This document shows, piece by piece, positions 50,224-59,936 of a stretch of DNA of 64,000 nucleotides (the first letter of the stretch is position 1; each line of letters begins with the position of its first letter). The DNA lies in contig JAJDTM010000065.1 of NCBI GenBank assembly GCA_022827185.1, forward strand, positions 1 to 64,000. Direction: 5' to 3'. The stretch is from Candidatus Poribacteria bacterium (GTDB taxonomy: Bacteria > Poribacteria > WGA-4E > WGA-3G). The notes under the pieces are model-generated. The model did not search any database. It was not told the origin of the DNA and was given only the letters and a program-made list of their open reading frames with translations. The translations under genes were made by a program, and so were the position numbers.

Positions 50224-51729
50224 TTAACGGAGAAACACAAACGTCACAATCACAAAGAGCGGAACCAAAATTACCACCGACCAGAGCATATACCCGAAAA
50301 AGCTCGGCATGCGGATACCGCTCTGTTCCGCGATTGCTTTCACCATGAAATTCGGTGCATTGCCGATATAGGTATTCGCGCCCATAAAAACGGCACCAAC
50401 AGAGATAGCCGTCAGCAATCTAATAAACTCTAAGTGCTCTGCACCTGTCAATTGTCCTGATAGTATTTGCGGGACAATAACGACATCCGGTTGGGCAGTA
50501 AGCCCCAATTTTCCAAGTGCCGTGTTAAAGAAGGTCAAATACGTCGGAGCATTGTCTAAGAAACTGGAGAGAATTCCAGTTATCCAGAAGTAGTGTAACG
50601 GTTCTTTCATTGCGCCAATTAACCCACTTAAATCTCCCTTATCACCCGCCTTTAAAATCGCTAATGCGGGGATAATTGTTATAAAGATACCGGCAAATAC
50701 TTTCGCTACCTCTTCAATCGGTTCCCACGAGAACTCGTTTGCCTGACGCAATTCACCAGTAAAGGGTGTAAACTTGAGTGACAGTAGCCCCATCACGACG
50801 ATTAGAACATCGCGAGCGATATTCTGCCAATACACATGGACACCGAGAATGTTGACTTCTCCCCATTTGAAGGTACCACTCATCAACACAGCAGCGACAA
50901 TACCGAATAAGAAGATTAGGTTGAAGAGTCCTTCGACGCGAATCGGTTCGTTGGTTCCATCATCTGGGACCACACCACCTTCCCGTTTAAACATGAAAGT
51001 GTCTACCACAAAGAAAAGCACGATTAAGATGACACTAATAAACAGCATGTGCGGGAAAAGCGCCGTTGTTGTCCAGAAGAACGGCACACCGTGCAGGAAC
51101 CCTAAAAAGAGCGGTGGATCCCCTAAAGGTGTTAAAGAACCACCGATGTTGCTGACGAGAAAAATGAAGAAGACAACCAGATGAACTTTACTCCGCCGAT
51201 ACTCGTTCGCGCGAATTAACGGACGAATGAGAAGCATTGATGCCCCTGTGGTTCCCACCCACGAAGCAATAGCAGTACCAATAAGCAATAAGAGCGTGTT
51301 AACGATGGGTGTGCCACGCAATGTACCACGCACGAGAATCCCACCAGCAACAGTGAACAATCCCCACAACAGAATGATGAACGGGATATAATCTATGAGG
51401 TAGATATGGAGGATGTCGTAAAAAGCCTCCCCCCGGAACGCGATAAGATACGGAACTGCGAAGATTAACGCCCATGCCAATGACATTTTCCCGCCGTGGT
51501 GAACAAGAAAATGTGAATCCAACACGAGTGGGAAAATAGCGATTGAAAGCAGGATACCAACAAACGGGATGACCCACCAGAGGGGTAATCGCGCGCCATC
51601 CACGCCGTGACCATGGTGCGCGTCCCCGCCACTGGACGGATCATCCGCGCCAAATGCTTCTATTGAAATCGATAACGCCAATCCTACAATTACACAAAGA
51701 ATCAGACAAGATACCAGTTTAAACTTCAT
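50224..51729 (-). CDS. nhaD: NhaD-type Na+/H+ antiporter
   Basis: A 501-residue ion-transporter-superfamily protein. After an N-terminal hydrophobic leader (ending IEAFGADD) there is a short His-rich periplasmic segment (DAHHGHGVDG). About 11-12 membrane helices follow. Family blocks include STGASMLLIRPLIRAN (WVGTTGASMLLIRPLIRANEY in full context), NIGGSLTPLGDPPLFLGFLHGVPF, FLDNAPTYLTFFNTALGK and GANTYIGNAPNFMVKAIAEQ. These are strong NhaD/CitMHS-type signatures, and the GDPPLFLG and DNAPTY elements are those of NhaD. It lies between nuoM and nuoN on the same strand, an unusual position that couples it to complex I transcription. Confidence 0.85.
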   Translation of the reverse strand: MKFKLVSCLILCVIVGLALSISIEAFGADDPSSGGDAHHGHGVDGARLPLWWVIPFVGILLSIAIFPLVLDSHFLVHHGGKMSLAWALIFAVPYLIAFRGEAFYDILHIYLIDYIPFIILLWGLFTVAGGILVRGTLRGTPIVNTLLLLIGTAIASWVGTTGASMLLIRPLIRANEYRRSKVHLVVFFIFLVSNIGGSLTPLGDPPLFLGFLHGVPFFWTTTALFPHMLFISVILIVLFFVVDTFMFKREGGVVPDDGTNEPIRVEGLFNLIFLFGIVAAVLMSGTFKWGEVNILGVHVYWQNIARDVLIVVMGLLSLKFTPFTGELRQANEFSWEPIEEVAKVFAGIFITIIPALAILKAGDKGDLSGLIGAMKEPLHYFWITGILSSFLDNAPTYLTFFNTALGKLGLTAQPDVVIVPQILSGQLTGAEHLEFIRLLTAISVGAVFMGANTYIGNAPNFMVKAIAEQSGIRMPSFFGYMLWSVVILVPLFVIVTFVFLR

Positions 51730-51762
51730 TTATAGTCGAGAGTCGCGATTCGGAGATCGCTC

Positions 51763-53325
51763 CTACTGCTGTGCCTCCTTTTCAATCTTTTCATGCTGTG
51801 CACGCGGCGTTTCCCGCAGTGCGAACCGGCTGTCTTGCATCCCTGGATTCTCAAGATGTCCCATAGAAGGTTCAGCCTGTACTTTAGTCACAACAACTTC
51901 TACTGATTTTTCGATCTTGCTCAGGAAAGTCTTCGGATAAACGCCGATCCAGACGATGAAGAGCAGGATTGGAAGCATCACAACGATTTCACGAGCATTC
52001 AAGTCCGGTAAACCTTCGTTTGTCTTATCCAGTGTCCCGAACATCACCCGTTGGAACATCCACAGCATGTATACGGCTGCGAGGATTACACCGGCGGTCG
52101 CAAAGACTACGTAGACCTTAGAGAAAGCCTGTCCGACAAAACTGCCGGCCAGTATCATATATTCACCGACGAACCCGTTTAGACCGGGTAGCCCGATTGA
52201 AGATAATGTTACAATCATAAAAATCGTAGCGAAGATCGGCATCCGTTTTGACAAGCCGCCGAAATCAACGATCATTCTACTGTGTCGCCGCTCATAAATC
52301 ATCCCGACCAAGAGGAATAACGCGCCGGTGCTTAAGCCGTGATTCACCATTTGCAACATACTTCCCTGAATACCTGCCGGATCTTTTGAAAAGAGTCCCA
52401 ATACCACAAAACCGAGGTGACTGACACTCGAATATGCCACGAGTTTTTTCAAATCCGGCTGCACCATCGCCACTAATGCCCCATAGATGATACCAATGAC
52501 GGCGAGTGTAACGATCAAAGGCGTATATTTATCCGCTGCATCGGGAAAAAGCGGTAGACAAAATCGGATGATCCCATAAGTGCCCATCTTTAGCAAGACC
52601 CCAGCAAGGATAACACTTCCCACCGTAGGTGCTTCAACGTGCGCATCTGGGAGCCATGTATGGAAAGGGAAAAGTGGCACTTTAATAGCAAACGCTATGA
52701 AAAATGCAAGGAACAATAGATGTGAATGTTCAAATGGACCGCTTAGCGTCGTGAAATCGAAACTGTTATCGTTTTGGAAATAGAGTGCTAAAATGCCGAC
52801 AAGCATCAACGCACTACCTGCCATCGTATAGAGGACAAATTTCACGGTGGCGTAAATCCGACGTTCGCCACCCCAAACACCGATGAGGAAGTACATCGGT
52901 ATTAGCATTGACTCCCAAAATACGAAGAAGAGAAACAGGTCCAGCGAACAGAAGACCCCCAACATCCCGGTTTCGAGTGCAAGGAGCGACATCATAAAGC
53001 CGCTCAACCCTTTTTCAACAGAATTCCATGCGGCGAGGATACATATCGGTGTCAGGAAAGTCGTCAGTAAGACCAACCACAACGATATACCGTCAATTCC
53101 GATATGGTAACTTGTGCCCAAACCCGGAATCCAACTTTTTTGCGTAACGTATTGGAATGTCGCAGTGTCCGCGTTGAATCCAGTGTAAAGCCCCAACGAA
53201 ATAACGAATGTCAGGAGTCCAATGACAAGCGCGATGCCTTTCACAGCAGTTGCCCCGAGGCCTCTAAGCAACGCGATTGCTATTACACCGAGTAGTGGTA
53301 AAAAAATGACTATTGAAAGTAACAA
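51763..53325 (-). CDS. nuoM: NADH-quinone oxidoreductase subunit M
   Basis: A 520-residue antiporter-like complex I subunit, about 14 helices. Signatures: FFVFWESMLIPMYFLIGVWGG, KVPLFPFHTWLPDAHVEAPTVGSVILAGVLLKMGTYG, LKKLVAYSSVSHLGFVVLGLF, and MVNHGLSTGALFLLVGMIYERRH. The Lys/Glu pairs of the proton pathway are conserved. The last 50 residues are a hydrophilic tail (VTKVQAEPSMGHLE...EKEAQQ) longer than usual. Downstream on the minus strand is nhaD; upstream is the DUF5069 gene. Confidence 0.95.
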   Translation of the reverse strand: MLLSIVIFLPLLGVIAIALLRGLGATAVKGIALVIGLLTFVISLGLYTGFNADTATFQYVTQKSWIPGLGTSYHIGIDGISLWLVLLTTFLTPICILAAWNSVEKGLSGFMMSLLALETGMLGVFCSLDLFLFFVFWESMLIPMYFLIGVWGGERRIYATVKFVLYTMAGSALMLVGILALYFQNDNSFDFTTLSGPFEHSHLLFLAFFIAFAIKVPLFPFHTWLPDAHVEAPTVGSVILAGVLLKMGTYGIIRFCLPLFPDAADKYTPLIVTLAVIGIIYGALVAMVQPDLKKLVAYSSVSHLGFVVLGLFSKDPAGIQGSMLQMVNHGLSTGALFLLVGMIYERRHSRMIVDFGGLSKRMPIFATIFMIVTLSSIGLPGLNGFVGEYMILAGSFVGQAFSKVYVVFATAGVILAAVYMLWMFQRVMFGTLDKTNEGLPDLNAREIVVMLPILLFIVWIGVYPKTFLSKIEKSVEVVVTKVQAEPSMGHLENPGMQDSRFALRETPRAQHEKIEKEAQQ

Positions 53326-53419
53326 GGAAACCTCCTTAGGGTATTTTAACTTTCATCAATAGGCACGACCTGTTGGTCGCAATTTCCGTTCGTGAAGGCA
53401 CAATCACCACCAGAACCAA

Positions 53420-53833
53420 TCAACCCATAGGTATAATGATCGGGAAAACGTCCGTGTCTTTTTGTTTTTCATTTAATTCGCGGCGGCGTTTTGAATATGA
53501 ATAAGCGGCACGAGGCATGTGATTTTGCCACCATACCTTCAACTTACGATTGAACGTGGAGATGTCTTTATCCGATTTCCCACAGTTGTCCAACACCCAC
53601 GCCCCCAATCTGATGTCATTATCAATCTGGACAGCGGCTTCCTGAAAAGCCTCTGCTGAGATGCCGAGGAAGGCTAAAATTGCTGTATCTTGATCGGAAT
53701 CGGCACCGTATTTATAACTGCCGATTTCGCCAGTATGTGCGGCTCGTGCTTTATCTGTTAATCTAGCAACACCGCAGATACCAGCAACCTCTTTGTTGAT
53801 CATATCGCGTGGTCGAAAAGTATTCTGCTTCAT
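53420..53833 (-). CDS. DUF5069-family protein embedded in the nuo cluster
   Basis: About 137 residues of the DUF5069 family: FRPRDMINKEVAGICGVARLTDKARAAHTGEIGSYKYGADSDQ, then AILAFLGISAEAFQEAAVQ. The family is uncharacterised, cytosolic, and common in Planctomycetes-Verrucomicrobia and related phyla. An ATG four codons upstream was rejected because GGAGG lies five bases before the ATG at 53833 and overlaps the earlier ATG. It sits between nuoL and nuoM on the same strand, so it is probably co-transcribed with complex I. Confidence 0.78.
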   Translation of the reverse strand: MKQNTFRPRDMINKEVAGICGVARLTDKARAAHTGEIGSYKYGADSDQDTAILAFLGISAEAFQEAAVQIDNDIRLGAWVLDNCGKSDKDISTFNRKLKVWWQNHMPRAAYSYSKRRRELNEKQKDTDVFPIIIPMG

Positions 53834-53892
53834 CTTTTCCTCCATCAGTGTTCAAAAACAAGAATAAGAAAAAAATCCTATTGCACATCAAC

Positions 53893-55782
53893 TTAGGTAA
53901 AAAACAGGTAATATGCCAAGAATAACACAATTCCCAAGACCATCGAGATAATATACGCTTGGACAAGCCCTGTTTGAAGTCGCCGTAACAATCCGCCAAT
54001 AAACCTGATAAGCGCAGCCACACCGTTGACAATCCCGTCAATAACGCCGTTATCCACCAGTTTCCACAAGAGGAAATGGGAACCGTTTTTAACCGGTTGC
54101 ACGATGAGCGCGTTATACACCTCATCAACATAGTATTTGTTCGCAAGCAATCCATGGAATGTACCGGTAGGTTCATCAGACGGGGCGCGTTTGCTATAAC
54201 GCCTCCAAGCGAACGCAATACCCGCTAAACCGACAACCGATGAAATTGCCATAAACACGAGGACATTGCCCGATGCGTCATGATGTGCCTCTGGAAACAC
54301 ATTCTTCGTGAACTCGTGGAACCAACTTTCATGTCCACCCCAACCTAATAGTAAACCGATCAAGGCAGAAGGGATCGCCAGAATCGCTAACGGTACCCAC
54401 ATGACGGGTGGCGATTCGTGCAGATGTGAAGCGACTTCGGGTTCTACGCGAGATTCACCGTAAAACGTCACAAAAATCAGACGGAACATATAGAAGGCTG
54501 TCAGGAATGCGGTGACCAATCCGATACCGTAAATTAACGGATTACTTCCCCATGCGCTGTGCAGAATTTCATCCTTGCTCCAGAAACCGCTCAGGAACGG
54601 GAATCCTGCGATCGCAAGCGCACCGACCAAAAAGGTCAAATGCGTTATCGGCATTTTCGATTTCAAGCCACCCATTTTTCGCATATCCAGTTCATTCGCC
54701 ATAGCGTGCATCACACTACCAGCGGTAAGGAACATCAATCCTTTAAAGAAGGCATGTGTTACCAAGTGGAAAACGCCGGAGGCATAGGCACCGACACCGA
54801 CACCGACGAACATATATCCGAGTTGGCTTACGGTCGAATAGGCGAGAATGCGTTTGATGTCGTTCTGTGTGAGTGCAATCGTTGCAGCGAAAAACGCCGT
54901 CAAAACGCCGATCCATGCGACGACCTGTCCAGTATGTGCGATTTCATAAAGCACCGCGGAACGCGCTATCATATACACGCCTGCTGTTACCATTGTCGCG
55001 GCGTGAATCAATGCACTGACAGGTGTGGGACCCTCCATTGCATCCGGTAGCCACACATAAAGCGGGATCTGTGCCGATTTACCAATCGCGCCAACGAAGA
55101 GGAGCAACGTCGCAATTACGAGCGTGCTGGCACCAAAAACTTTCTGAAAATTATCTGCTTCGGCGGCATCAAACATCGTCCCAAAATCGAGCGTCCCGAA
55201 AGCCGCAAATAGCGTAAACATTCCCAACAAGAAACCGAAATCGCCGATCCGGTTCACAATAAATGCTTTTTTCCCAGCATCCGTCGCCGACTGCTTGTCA
55301 TACCAGAACCCGATCAGCAGATACGAGCAGAGACCAACGCCTTCCCATCCGACAAACATCATCAGGTAGTTGTTGCCGAGGACGAGGATCAGCATTGCGA
55401 AAACAAACAGGTTCAGATAGGCGAAATAGCGTGTATAGCCTTCATCCCCGTGCATATAACCGATTGAATACACGTGGATGAGGAAACCGACCCCCGTAAT
55501 TACCAACAACATGACTGCTGTTAGCGCGTCCACGTGGAAGCCGATGTTGAAAGCGAACCCTTCGCCTGTAATCCATTCATACAGCGTTTCATCGAATGGG
55601 GCAGCACCACCGTGTAGACTGGCAAAAACGATAATCGAACAGACTAAGGAGACAAGCACCACAAGCGTACCTATCCATCCGCTCAGTTTTTCGCTGCCTT
55701 TTAGCCATTTTCCGAATAATCCGTTAATCAGAAACCCAACAAGCGGGGCAACTAACAGGACAACAATTAGTTCTTTTGACAT
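53893..55782 (-). CDS. nuoL: NADH-quinone oxidoreductase subunit L
   Basis: A 629-residue subunit with 14-16 helices; the largest antiporter-like subunit, which carries the long lateral helix linking the proton channels. Signatures: DALTAVMLLVITGVGFLIHVYSIGYMHGD, FVGWEGVGLCSYLLIGFWY, SAQIPLYVWLPDAMEGPTPVSALIHAATMVTAGVYMIAR, and NDIKRILAYSTVSQLGYMFVGVGVGAY. The C-terminal arm and last transmembrane segment are present (IRFIGGLLRRLQTGLVQAYIISMVLG). A GGCTATC repeat lies just upstream at 55798. Confidence 0.96.
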   Translation of the reverse strand: MSKELIVVLLVAPLVGFLINGLFGKWLKGSEKLSGWIGTLVVLVSLVCSIIVFASLHGGAAPFDETLYEWITGEGFAFNIGFHVDALTAVMLLVITGVGFLIHVYSIGYMHGDEGYTRYFAYLNLFVFAMLILVLGNNYLMMFVGWEGVGLCSYLLIGFWYDKQSATDAGKKAFIVNRIGDFGFLLGMFTLFAAFGTLDFGTMFDAAEADNFQKVFGASTLVIATLLLFVGAIGKSAQIPLYVWLPDAMEGPTPVSALIHAATMVTAGVYMIARSAVLYEIAHTGQVVAWIGVLTAFFAATIALTQNDIKRILAYSTVSQLGYMFVGVGVGAYASGVFHLVTHAFFKGLMFLTAGSVMHAMANELDMRKMGGLKSKMPITHLTFLVGALAIAGFPFLSGFWSKDEILHSAWGSNPLIYGIGLVTAFLTAFYMFRLIFVTFYGESRVEPEVASHLHESPPVMWVPLAILAIPSALIGLLLGWGGHESWFHEFTKNVFPEAHHDASGNVLVFMAISSVVGLAGIAFAWRRYSKRAPSDEPTGTFHGLLANKYYVDEVYNALIVQPVKNGSHFLLWKLVDNGVIDGIVNGVAALIRFIGGLLRRLQTGLVQAYIISMVLGIVLFLAYYLFFT

Positions 55783-55797
55783 ATTTTATCCTTTTAT

Positions 55798-55820
55798 GGC
55801 TATCGGCTATCGGCTATCAG
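55798..55820. repeat. Triple GGCTATC tandem repeat upstream of nuoL
   Basis: Three back-to-back copies of GGCTATC, 16 bases before the nuoL ATG on the minus strand. A degenerate copy of the same sequence lies upstream of nuoD at 63961-63991 and another near 32192. Confidence 0.5.
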
Positions 55821-55899
55821 TCAAGAATCGCTTGTGGCGTGCAAACGATACACACCTGCCACATACCGAAAGCCGACGGCTGACTACCGACTGCTAACT

Positions 55900-56199
55900 T
55901 TAGCCTTTCAATGAATTAACTTCGTCCACGTTAATCGTTTGCTGATGTTTGAAGACGCTGACAATAATTGCGAGACCGATAGCGACCTCAGCGGCAGCGA
56001 CGGTCATTACGAAAAAGACGAACACCTGTCCTGTCGCTTCACCGAGACTGCGACTGATTGCCACAAAGGCGAGATTCGCCGCATTCAGCATCAGTTCTAT
56101 ACACATAAAGATGATAATCGCGTTTCTGCGAATAAGCACCCCAATAACTCCGGTTGTAAACAGGAGTGCGCTCAAAACAAGATAATATTCTAATGCCAT
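55900..56199 (-). CDS. nuoK: NADH-quinone oxidoreductase subunit K
   Basis: A 99-residue three-helix subunit. The conserved glutamates of the proton path are in MCIELMLNAANLAFVA (helix 2) and VAAAEVAIGLAIIVSVF (helix 3). Length and motifs match NuoK exactly. A 214-base intergenic region with repeat-like sequence separates it from nuoJ. Confidence 0.95.
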   Translation of the reverse strand: MALEYYLVLSALLFTTGVIGVLIRRNAIIIFMCIELMLNAANLAFVAISRSLGEATGQVFVFFVMTVAAAEVAIGLAIIVSVFKHQQTINVDEVNSLKG

Positions 56200-56316
56200 A
56201 TTTTTAAGTTTCCTGAGACCGAAAACCTCGTGCCTTCGTTAAAAATATCGGAGTCGAGTTTTTCGGTCTCGGTTCGGTCAAGTGGCTTTGGGACTTTGAC
56301 ATCCGCCGGCGTAATC

Positions 56317-56350
56317 CGCCTTCCATTACATTACAGGCTACGTTTTTGAT
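56317..56350. repeat. Dispersed intergenic repeat between nuoJ and nuoK
   Basis: The 34-base segment CGCCTTCCATTACATTACAG...GGCTACGTTTTTGAT recurs at 59902-59936 between nuoG and nuoF with about five differences. A short TTTAAGTTTCCTTGCGGTT motif follows at 56377 and recurs near 59840 and 59995, so whole intergenic blocks seem to share an origin. Confidence 0.45.
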
Positions 56351-56413
56351 ACTGAAAAGATAAAAACCTTACCTATTTTTAAGTTTCCTTGCGGTTCGGT
56401 TAAACTACTGCAT

Positions 56414-56941
56414 TTAATTTTCTTCTTGACCTTCGCGTTTTACCAAGACGATAACGCCAATCAATGCCGCCAACAAAATCAGCGAAGTAACCTCAAAAGG
56501 TAAGAGGTACTTGCTGAACAACAGTTCACCGATGTCATAAGTCGTTGTCGTTACCGCTGCCGTAGTGGGTTCCGCGGAGGCTACAGCGGTATCGTTAAGG
56601 GCATTCACTGCGATATAGATGCCTTCGGCAGCAAAGAGGATACCAAGGATGATCGCAAGCCCTTTCAGTTTGCCGCTCATCATCCCTTTCACTGAAAGTG
56701 TTCCGAGGTTCAGGAGCATAATCACGAAAAGGAATAGCACCATAATCGCGCCTGCATAAACGATAACTTGTGCAGCGGCAACGAAATGCGCGCCTAACAA
56801 CACAAACAGCCCCGCCTGTGCGAAAAACGTCACAATCAGCGAAAGCGCGCTATAAATCGGATGTCGAAACGAGATAACAGCGATCGCGCCAATCAGCGCG
56901 ACTGCGCCAAAGAGAATAAATAGTATCTGTTCTGGATTCAT
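56414..56941 (-). CDS. nuoJ: NADH-quinone oxidoreductase subunit J
   Basis: A 175-residue membrane subunit with five helices; the central helix contains the AAQVIVYAGAIMVLFLFVIMLLNL block that carries the conserved complex I Tyr/Glu-type residues and the pi-bulge. A loop rich in Thr and Ala (TAVASAEPTTAAVTTTT) precedes the last helix. nuoH ends ten bases upstream, so nuoI, which normally sits between H and J, is absent here. Confidence 0.94.
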   Translation of the reverse strand: MNPEQILFILFGAVALIGAIAVISFRHPIYSALSLIVTFFAQAGLFVLLGAHFVAAAQVIVYAGAIMVLFLFVIMLLNLGTLSVKGMMSGKLKGLAIILGILFAAEGIYIAVNALNDTAVASAEPTTAAVTTTTYDIGELLFSKYLLPFEVTSLILLAALIGVIVLVKREGQEEN

Positions 56942-56951
56942 TGCACGCCTC

Positions 56952-58145
56952 CTACTCTATTGCGTCGAGAGCAGTCGGTGCGAACCGACTGTCGTCATCC
57001 TGTATTGCTGGCTCAGGTGCCTTATTCATGACCAACAGTCCTGCCACAATCGATACGACGATAAACGCCGCAACCACATTGCCAATCCCGACAATCAGAC
57101 GCGAGCCAGTCATTATCCACAGCGTGCCGGTTACAACAATTGAAGTTAAGGCGACAGGCAACAGGAATTTCCAACCGAAGTTCATGAGTTGATCATATCG
57201 GAATCGTGGGAGTGTCCAGCGGACCCAGATAAACACGAACAGGAAAATCGCTGTTTTGACGAAGAAGATACCGAACGAGATGAGTCCACTCCATACGGGA
57301 CCGCCAACATTCTCCAATCCGAAGAAGTGCCATCCCCCCAAGAAAAGCGTCACTGTTACGGCAGAACCGACAATCATGTTCATATATTCCGCCATGAAAA
57401 ACATAGCGAATTTCATGCTGCTGTATTCGGTGTGATACCCTGCAACGAGTTCCTGTTCCGCTTCTGCGAGGTCAAAGGGTAAGCGGTTCGTTTCCGCATA
57501 CATCGCAGTCGTGAATGCGAGAAATGCGGGGAAGTGAATTAGGAAGTTCCACTGCCACGGATATGCCCCTTGTTCTATCGCGATTGTCCGAAGACTGAGT
57601 GTGTTGCCCGTTAGCATTAGGATACCGATGATTCCGAGTCCGAGTGTCAACTCGTAACTGATCATCTGCGCCGATGAACGTAAACCGCCTAAAAGCGAAT
57701 ACTTGTTATTCGATGCCCATGCACCAAGCACAACGCCGTAGACCCCGAGAGACGTAATCGCCAATATATACAGAATACCGATGTTAATGTCCGCAATATG
57801 GAGCGGTATCTCGTAGCCAAATAGCGTGATAGAACTCCCAAACGGCACGACTGCCACCGTAACAAGTGCTGGGACCAATAGCATTGCGGGGGCAAGCACG
57901 TAGAGCGGTTTATCCACATGATTCGGGATGAGATCCTCCTTAAACATGAACTTAAGTCCGTCAGCGATAGGTTGGAGCAGCCCTTGCGGACCGACACGAT
58001 TCGGTCCCAGTCGATCCTGCATCCATCCACTCACCCGACGTTCCGCCCAAATCATTACCATCACGCCGATAATCAGCATGTGGACGATGATGAGAATTTT
58101 GACGACAGAACTGAGGATTAAAACGAGAAGAGGCATATTTTCCAT
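56952..58145 (-). CDS. nuoH: NADH-quinone oxidoreductase subunit H
   Basis: A 397-residue eight-helix subunit that forms the quinone entry site with NuoB/D. Signatures: WAERRVSGWMQDRLGPNRVGPQGLLQPIADGLKFMFKED, ETNRLPFDLAEAEQELVAGYHTEYSSMKFAMFFMAEYMNM and PRFRYDQLMNFGWKFLLP. The acidic residues of the FDLAEAEQELVAGY loop line the E-channel. The C-terminal tail (about 45 residues) is longer than usual. It lies 37 bases downstream of nuoG. Confidence 0.96.
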   Translation of the reverse strand: MENMPLLVLILSSVVKILIIVHMLIIGVMVMIWAERRVSGWMQDRLGPNRVGPQGLLQPIADGLKFMFKEDLIPNHVDKPLYVLAPAMLLVPALVTVAVVPFGSSITLFGYEIPLHIADINIGILYILAITSLGVYGVVLGAWASNNKYSLLGGLRSSAQMISYELTLGLGIIGILMLTGNTLSLRTIAIEQGAYPWQWNFLIHFPAFLAFTTAMYAETNRLPFDLAEAEQELVAGYHTEYSSMKFAMFFMAEYMNMIVGSAVTVTLFLGGWHFFGLENVGGPVWSGLISFGIFFVKTAIFLFVFIWVRWTLPRFRYDQLMNFGWKFLLPVALTSIVVTGTLWIMTGSRLIVGIGNVVAAFIVVSIVAGLLVMNKAPEPAIQDDDSRFAPTALDAIE

Positions 58146-58182
58146 AATTTCTCCTTCTTGATAACTCCTAAAGGCTACAGAC

Positions 58183-59838
58183 TTAGGCTAACTTAATCCC
58201 TGCATCCGCAATATTTTGATGTGTTGCCTCTGCATAACCCGGTACATTCTCAGCAATTGCAAGGGCGATCTCACCAGCGAAATGATAGTTTATCTCACCG
58301 CCCAACTGCTTAGCTAGCTGCTGCGTAATCTCCCAATCCACGCGTGCCTCACCGGGTGGATCAATCGTCTTACGAATCCGTTGTACCCAACCTGTTGAAT
58401 TGGTGAAAGTGCCATCTTTTTCGGCAAAAGTCGTCCCGGGCAATACCACATCTGCCAATTGCGTAACCTCTGACGGTAAAATATCTTGCACAATAAGGAA
58501 ATCAACACTCTCTAACGCTGCCTTTTCTGCATCCTCAAGTGGACGTTCCGGCGCGCCGCTTACAAGATAGACGACTTTCGCACCTGAAACTTTCTCCCAA
58601 AGGGCATCGCCTTCTAAAACAACGTTCCCATTCGCAGAACCGAGTATCGTTCTCGCGCCTGCGGTATTAGGATTCTTATCCGCTTCGATTGTAAATTGTG
58701 GGAATTTGTGTTCTTCACCGGGCAGCTGCCCGAAGAGTCCCAACTGCGTTGTCTGTAGCACATCATGCGCGAACTGCTGTAAAACGTAGTTGTCTTCGTT
58801 CGTGGCTTGCGCAGAACCGATAACAACAATATCCTCAGCTGCTACTTCCGATAACTGCTCCTGAATCACGGTTAGCGCATCTGCCCAATGTGTTGGCGTG
58901 AGGTCATCATCAACCCGTTTAAGCGGAAGTTGGAGTCGGTCATCGCTGTTTACATAGTGGTAACCGAGACGACCATCATCACACATCCAGTGTTGGTTAA
59001 CATCCTCATGGAAACGGGGCTTAAGTCTGTAAACACCATCGGCTTTATACTCCACGGTGATATTACAACCGACACTACATCCCGAGCAGACACTGTTCGC
59101 CTTCTCCATAAACCATGGACGCGACTTGAATAAGAAATCTTTGCTAATTAATGCGCCGACGGGACAGATATCAACGACATTTCCAGCGAGTTTATTATCA
59201 AGTAACTGAATAGGAGTCCCCTCGTGGCTTCTTGGAATATCAATTTCGTCGTGGGAGCCGCGGTGAACTAAACCTAATTCACCGGTTCCGGAAACCTCTT
59301 CCGCAAATCGGATACACCGAGTGCAGACGACACAGCGCGTTGAATAGAGCAGCACATCCGGTCCTAAGTCTTTCTTGGGCGGGACATTTTTCACCTCAAT
59401 GTAGCGACTCTTATCATGTCCGTGCCGATAACTGTAGTCTTGCAAATCGCATTCACCCGCCTGATCACAGACAGGACAATCCAAAGGATGATGTACAAGT
59501 AGGAACTCAAGTACATCCTCTCGTGCCTTTTTGACGCGCGGACTATCTGTTTGAACGATAGCATCATATTTTTCTTCTAATTTTCTTTCAGGTGGTGCGG
59601 ATCGAACTGTCGTTGTACACCCGGTTGCTAATTGTCGGGCTGGACCGATTGTACCTGGTGGAGCACCTGGTATGGGGCCGTAAGGTTCAACGAGACACAT
59701 TCTACAGTTCGCTGGACGACTCAACCCAGGGTGGTAGCAGTAGTGAGGTACTTCAATACCGTGTTGCCGTGCAGCTTCAACTATATTCGTTCCATCTTCA
59801 ACCTCTATCTCAAGATCATTCAGTTTAATAAATGCCAT
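58183..59838 (-). CDS. nuoG: NADH-quinone oxidoreductase subunit G (short form)
   Basis: A 551-residue peripheral-arm subunit carrying iron-sulfur clusters. The [2Fe-2S] site is in PHYCYHPGLSRPANCRMCLVE, the His/Cys-ligated N5 cluster in HHPLDCPVCDQAGECDLQDY, and the N4-type cluster in CVVCTRCIRFAEEVSG followed by VVDICPVGAL. A further set, CSGCSVGC, follows in the molybdopterin-like half. It is far shorter than E. coli NuoG (about 900 residues): the Mo-bis-PGD-like domain is truncated, as in several other phyla. NuoF follows upstream after about 200 bases. Confidence 0.93.
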   Translation of the reverse strand: MAFIKLNDLEIEVEDGTNIVEAARQHGIEVPHYCYHPGLSRPANCRMCLVEPYGPIPGAPPGTIGPARQLATGCTTTVRSAPPERKLEEKYDAIVQTDSPRVKKAREDVLEFLLVHHPLDCPVCDQAGECDLQDYSYRHGHDKSRYIEVKNVPPKKDLGPDVLLYSTRCVVCTRCIRFAEEVSGTGELGLVHRGSHDEIDIPRSHEGTPIQLLDNKLAGNVVDICPVGALISKDFLFKSRPWFMEKANSVCSGCSVGCNITVEYKADGVYRLKPRFHEDVNQHWMCDDGRLGYHYVNSDDRLQLPLKRVDDDLTPTHWADALTVIQEQLSEVAAEDIVVIGSAQATNEDNYVLQQFAHDVLQTTQLGLFGQLPGEEHKFPQFTIEADKNPNTAGARTILGSANGNVVLEGDALWEKVSGAKVVYLVSGAPERPLEDAEKAALESVDFLIVQDILPSEVTQLADVVLPGTTFAEKDGTFTNSTGWVQRIRKTIDPPGEARVDWEITQQLAKQLGGEINYHFAGEIALAIAENVPGYAEATHQNIADAGIKLA

Positions 59839-59901
59839 ATTTTTAAATTACCTTGCGGTTAAGTAACGTGGTTTGGCTATTGAAGGTACTCTCTTTAGAG
59901 T

Positions 59902-59936
59902 CGCCCTCCATTTCATTACGGGCTTACGTTTCTGAT
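59902..59936. repeat. Dispersed intergenic repeat between nuoF and nuoG
   Basis: A second copy of the 34-base segment at 56317-56350 (CGCCCTCCATTTCATTACGG...). It lies in the 196-base gap between nuoG and nuoF that also has two TTGCGGTT motifs, near 59853 and 60001. Confidence 0.45.
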
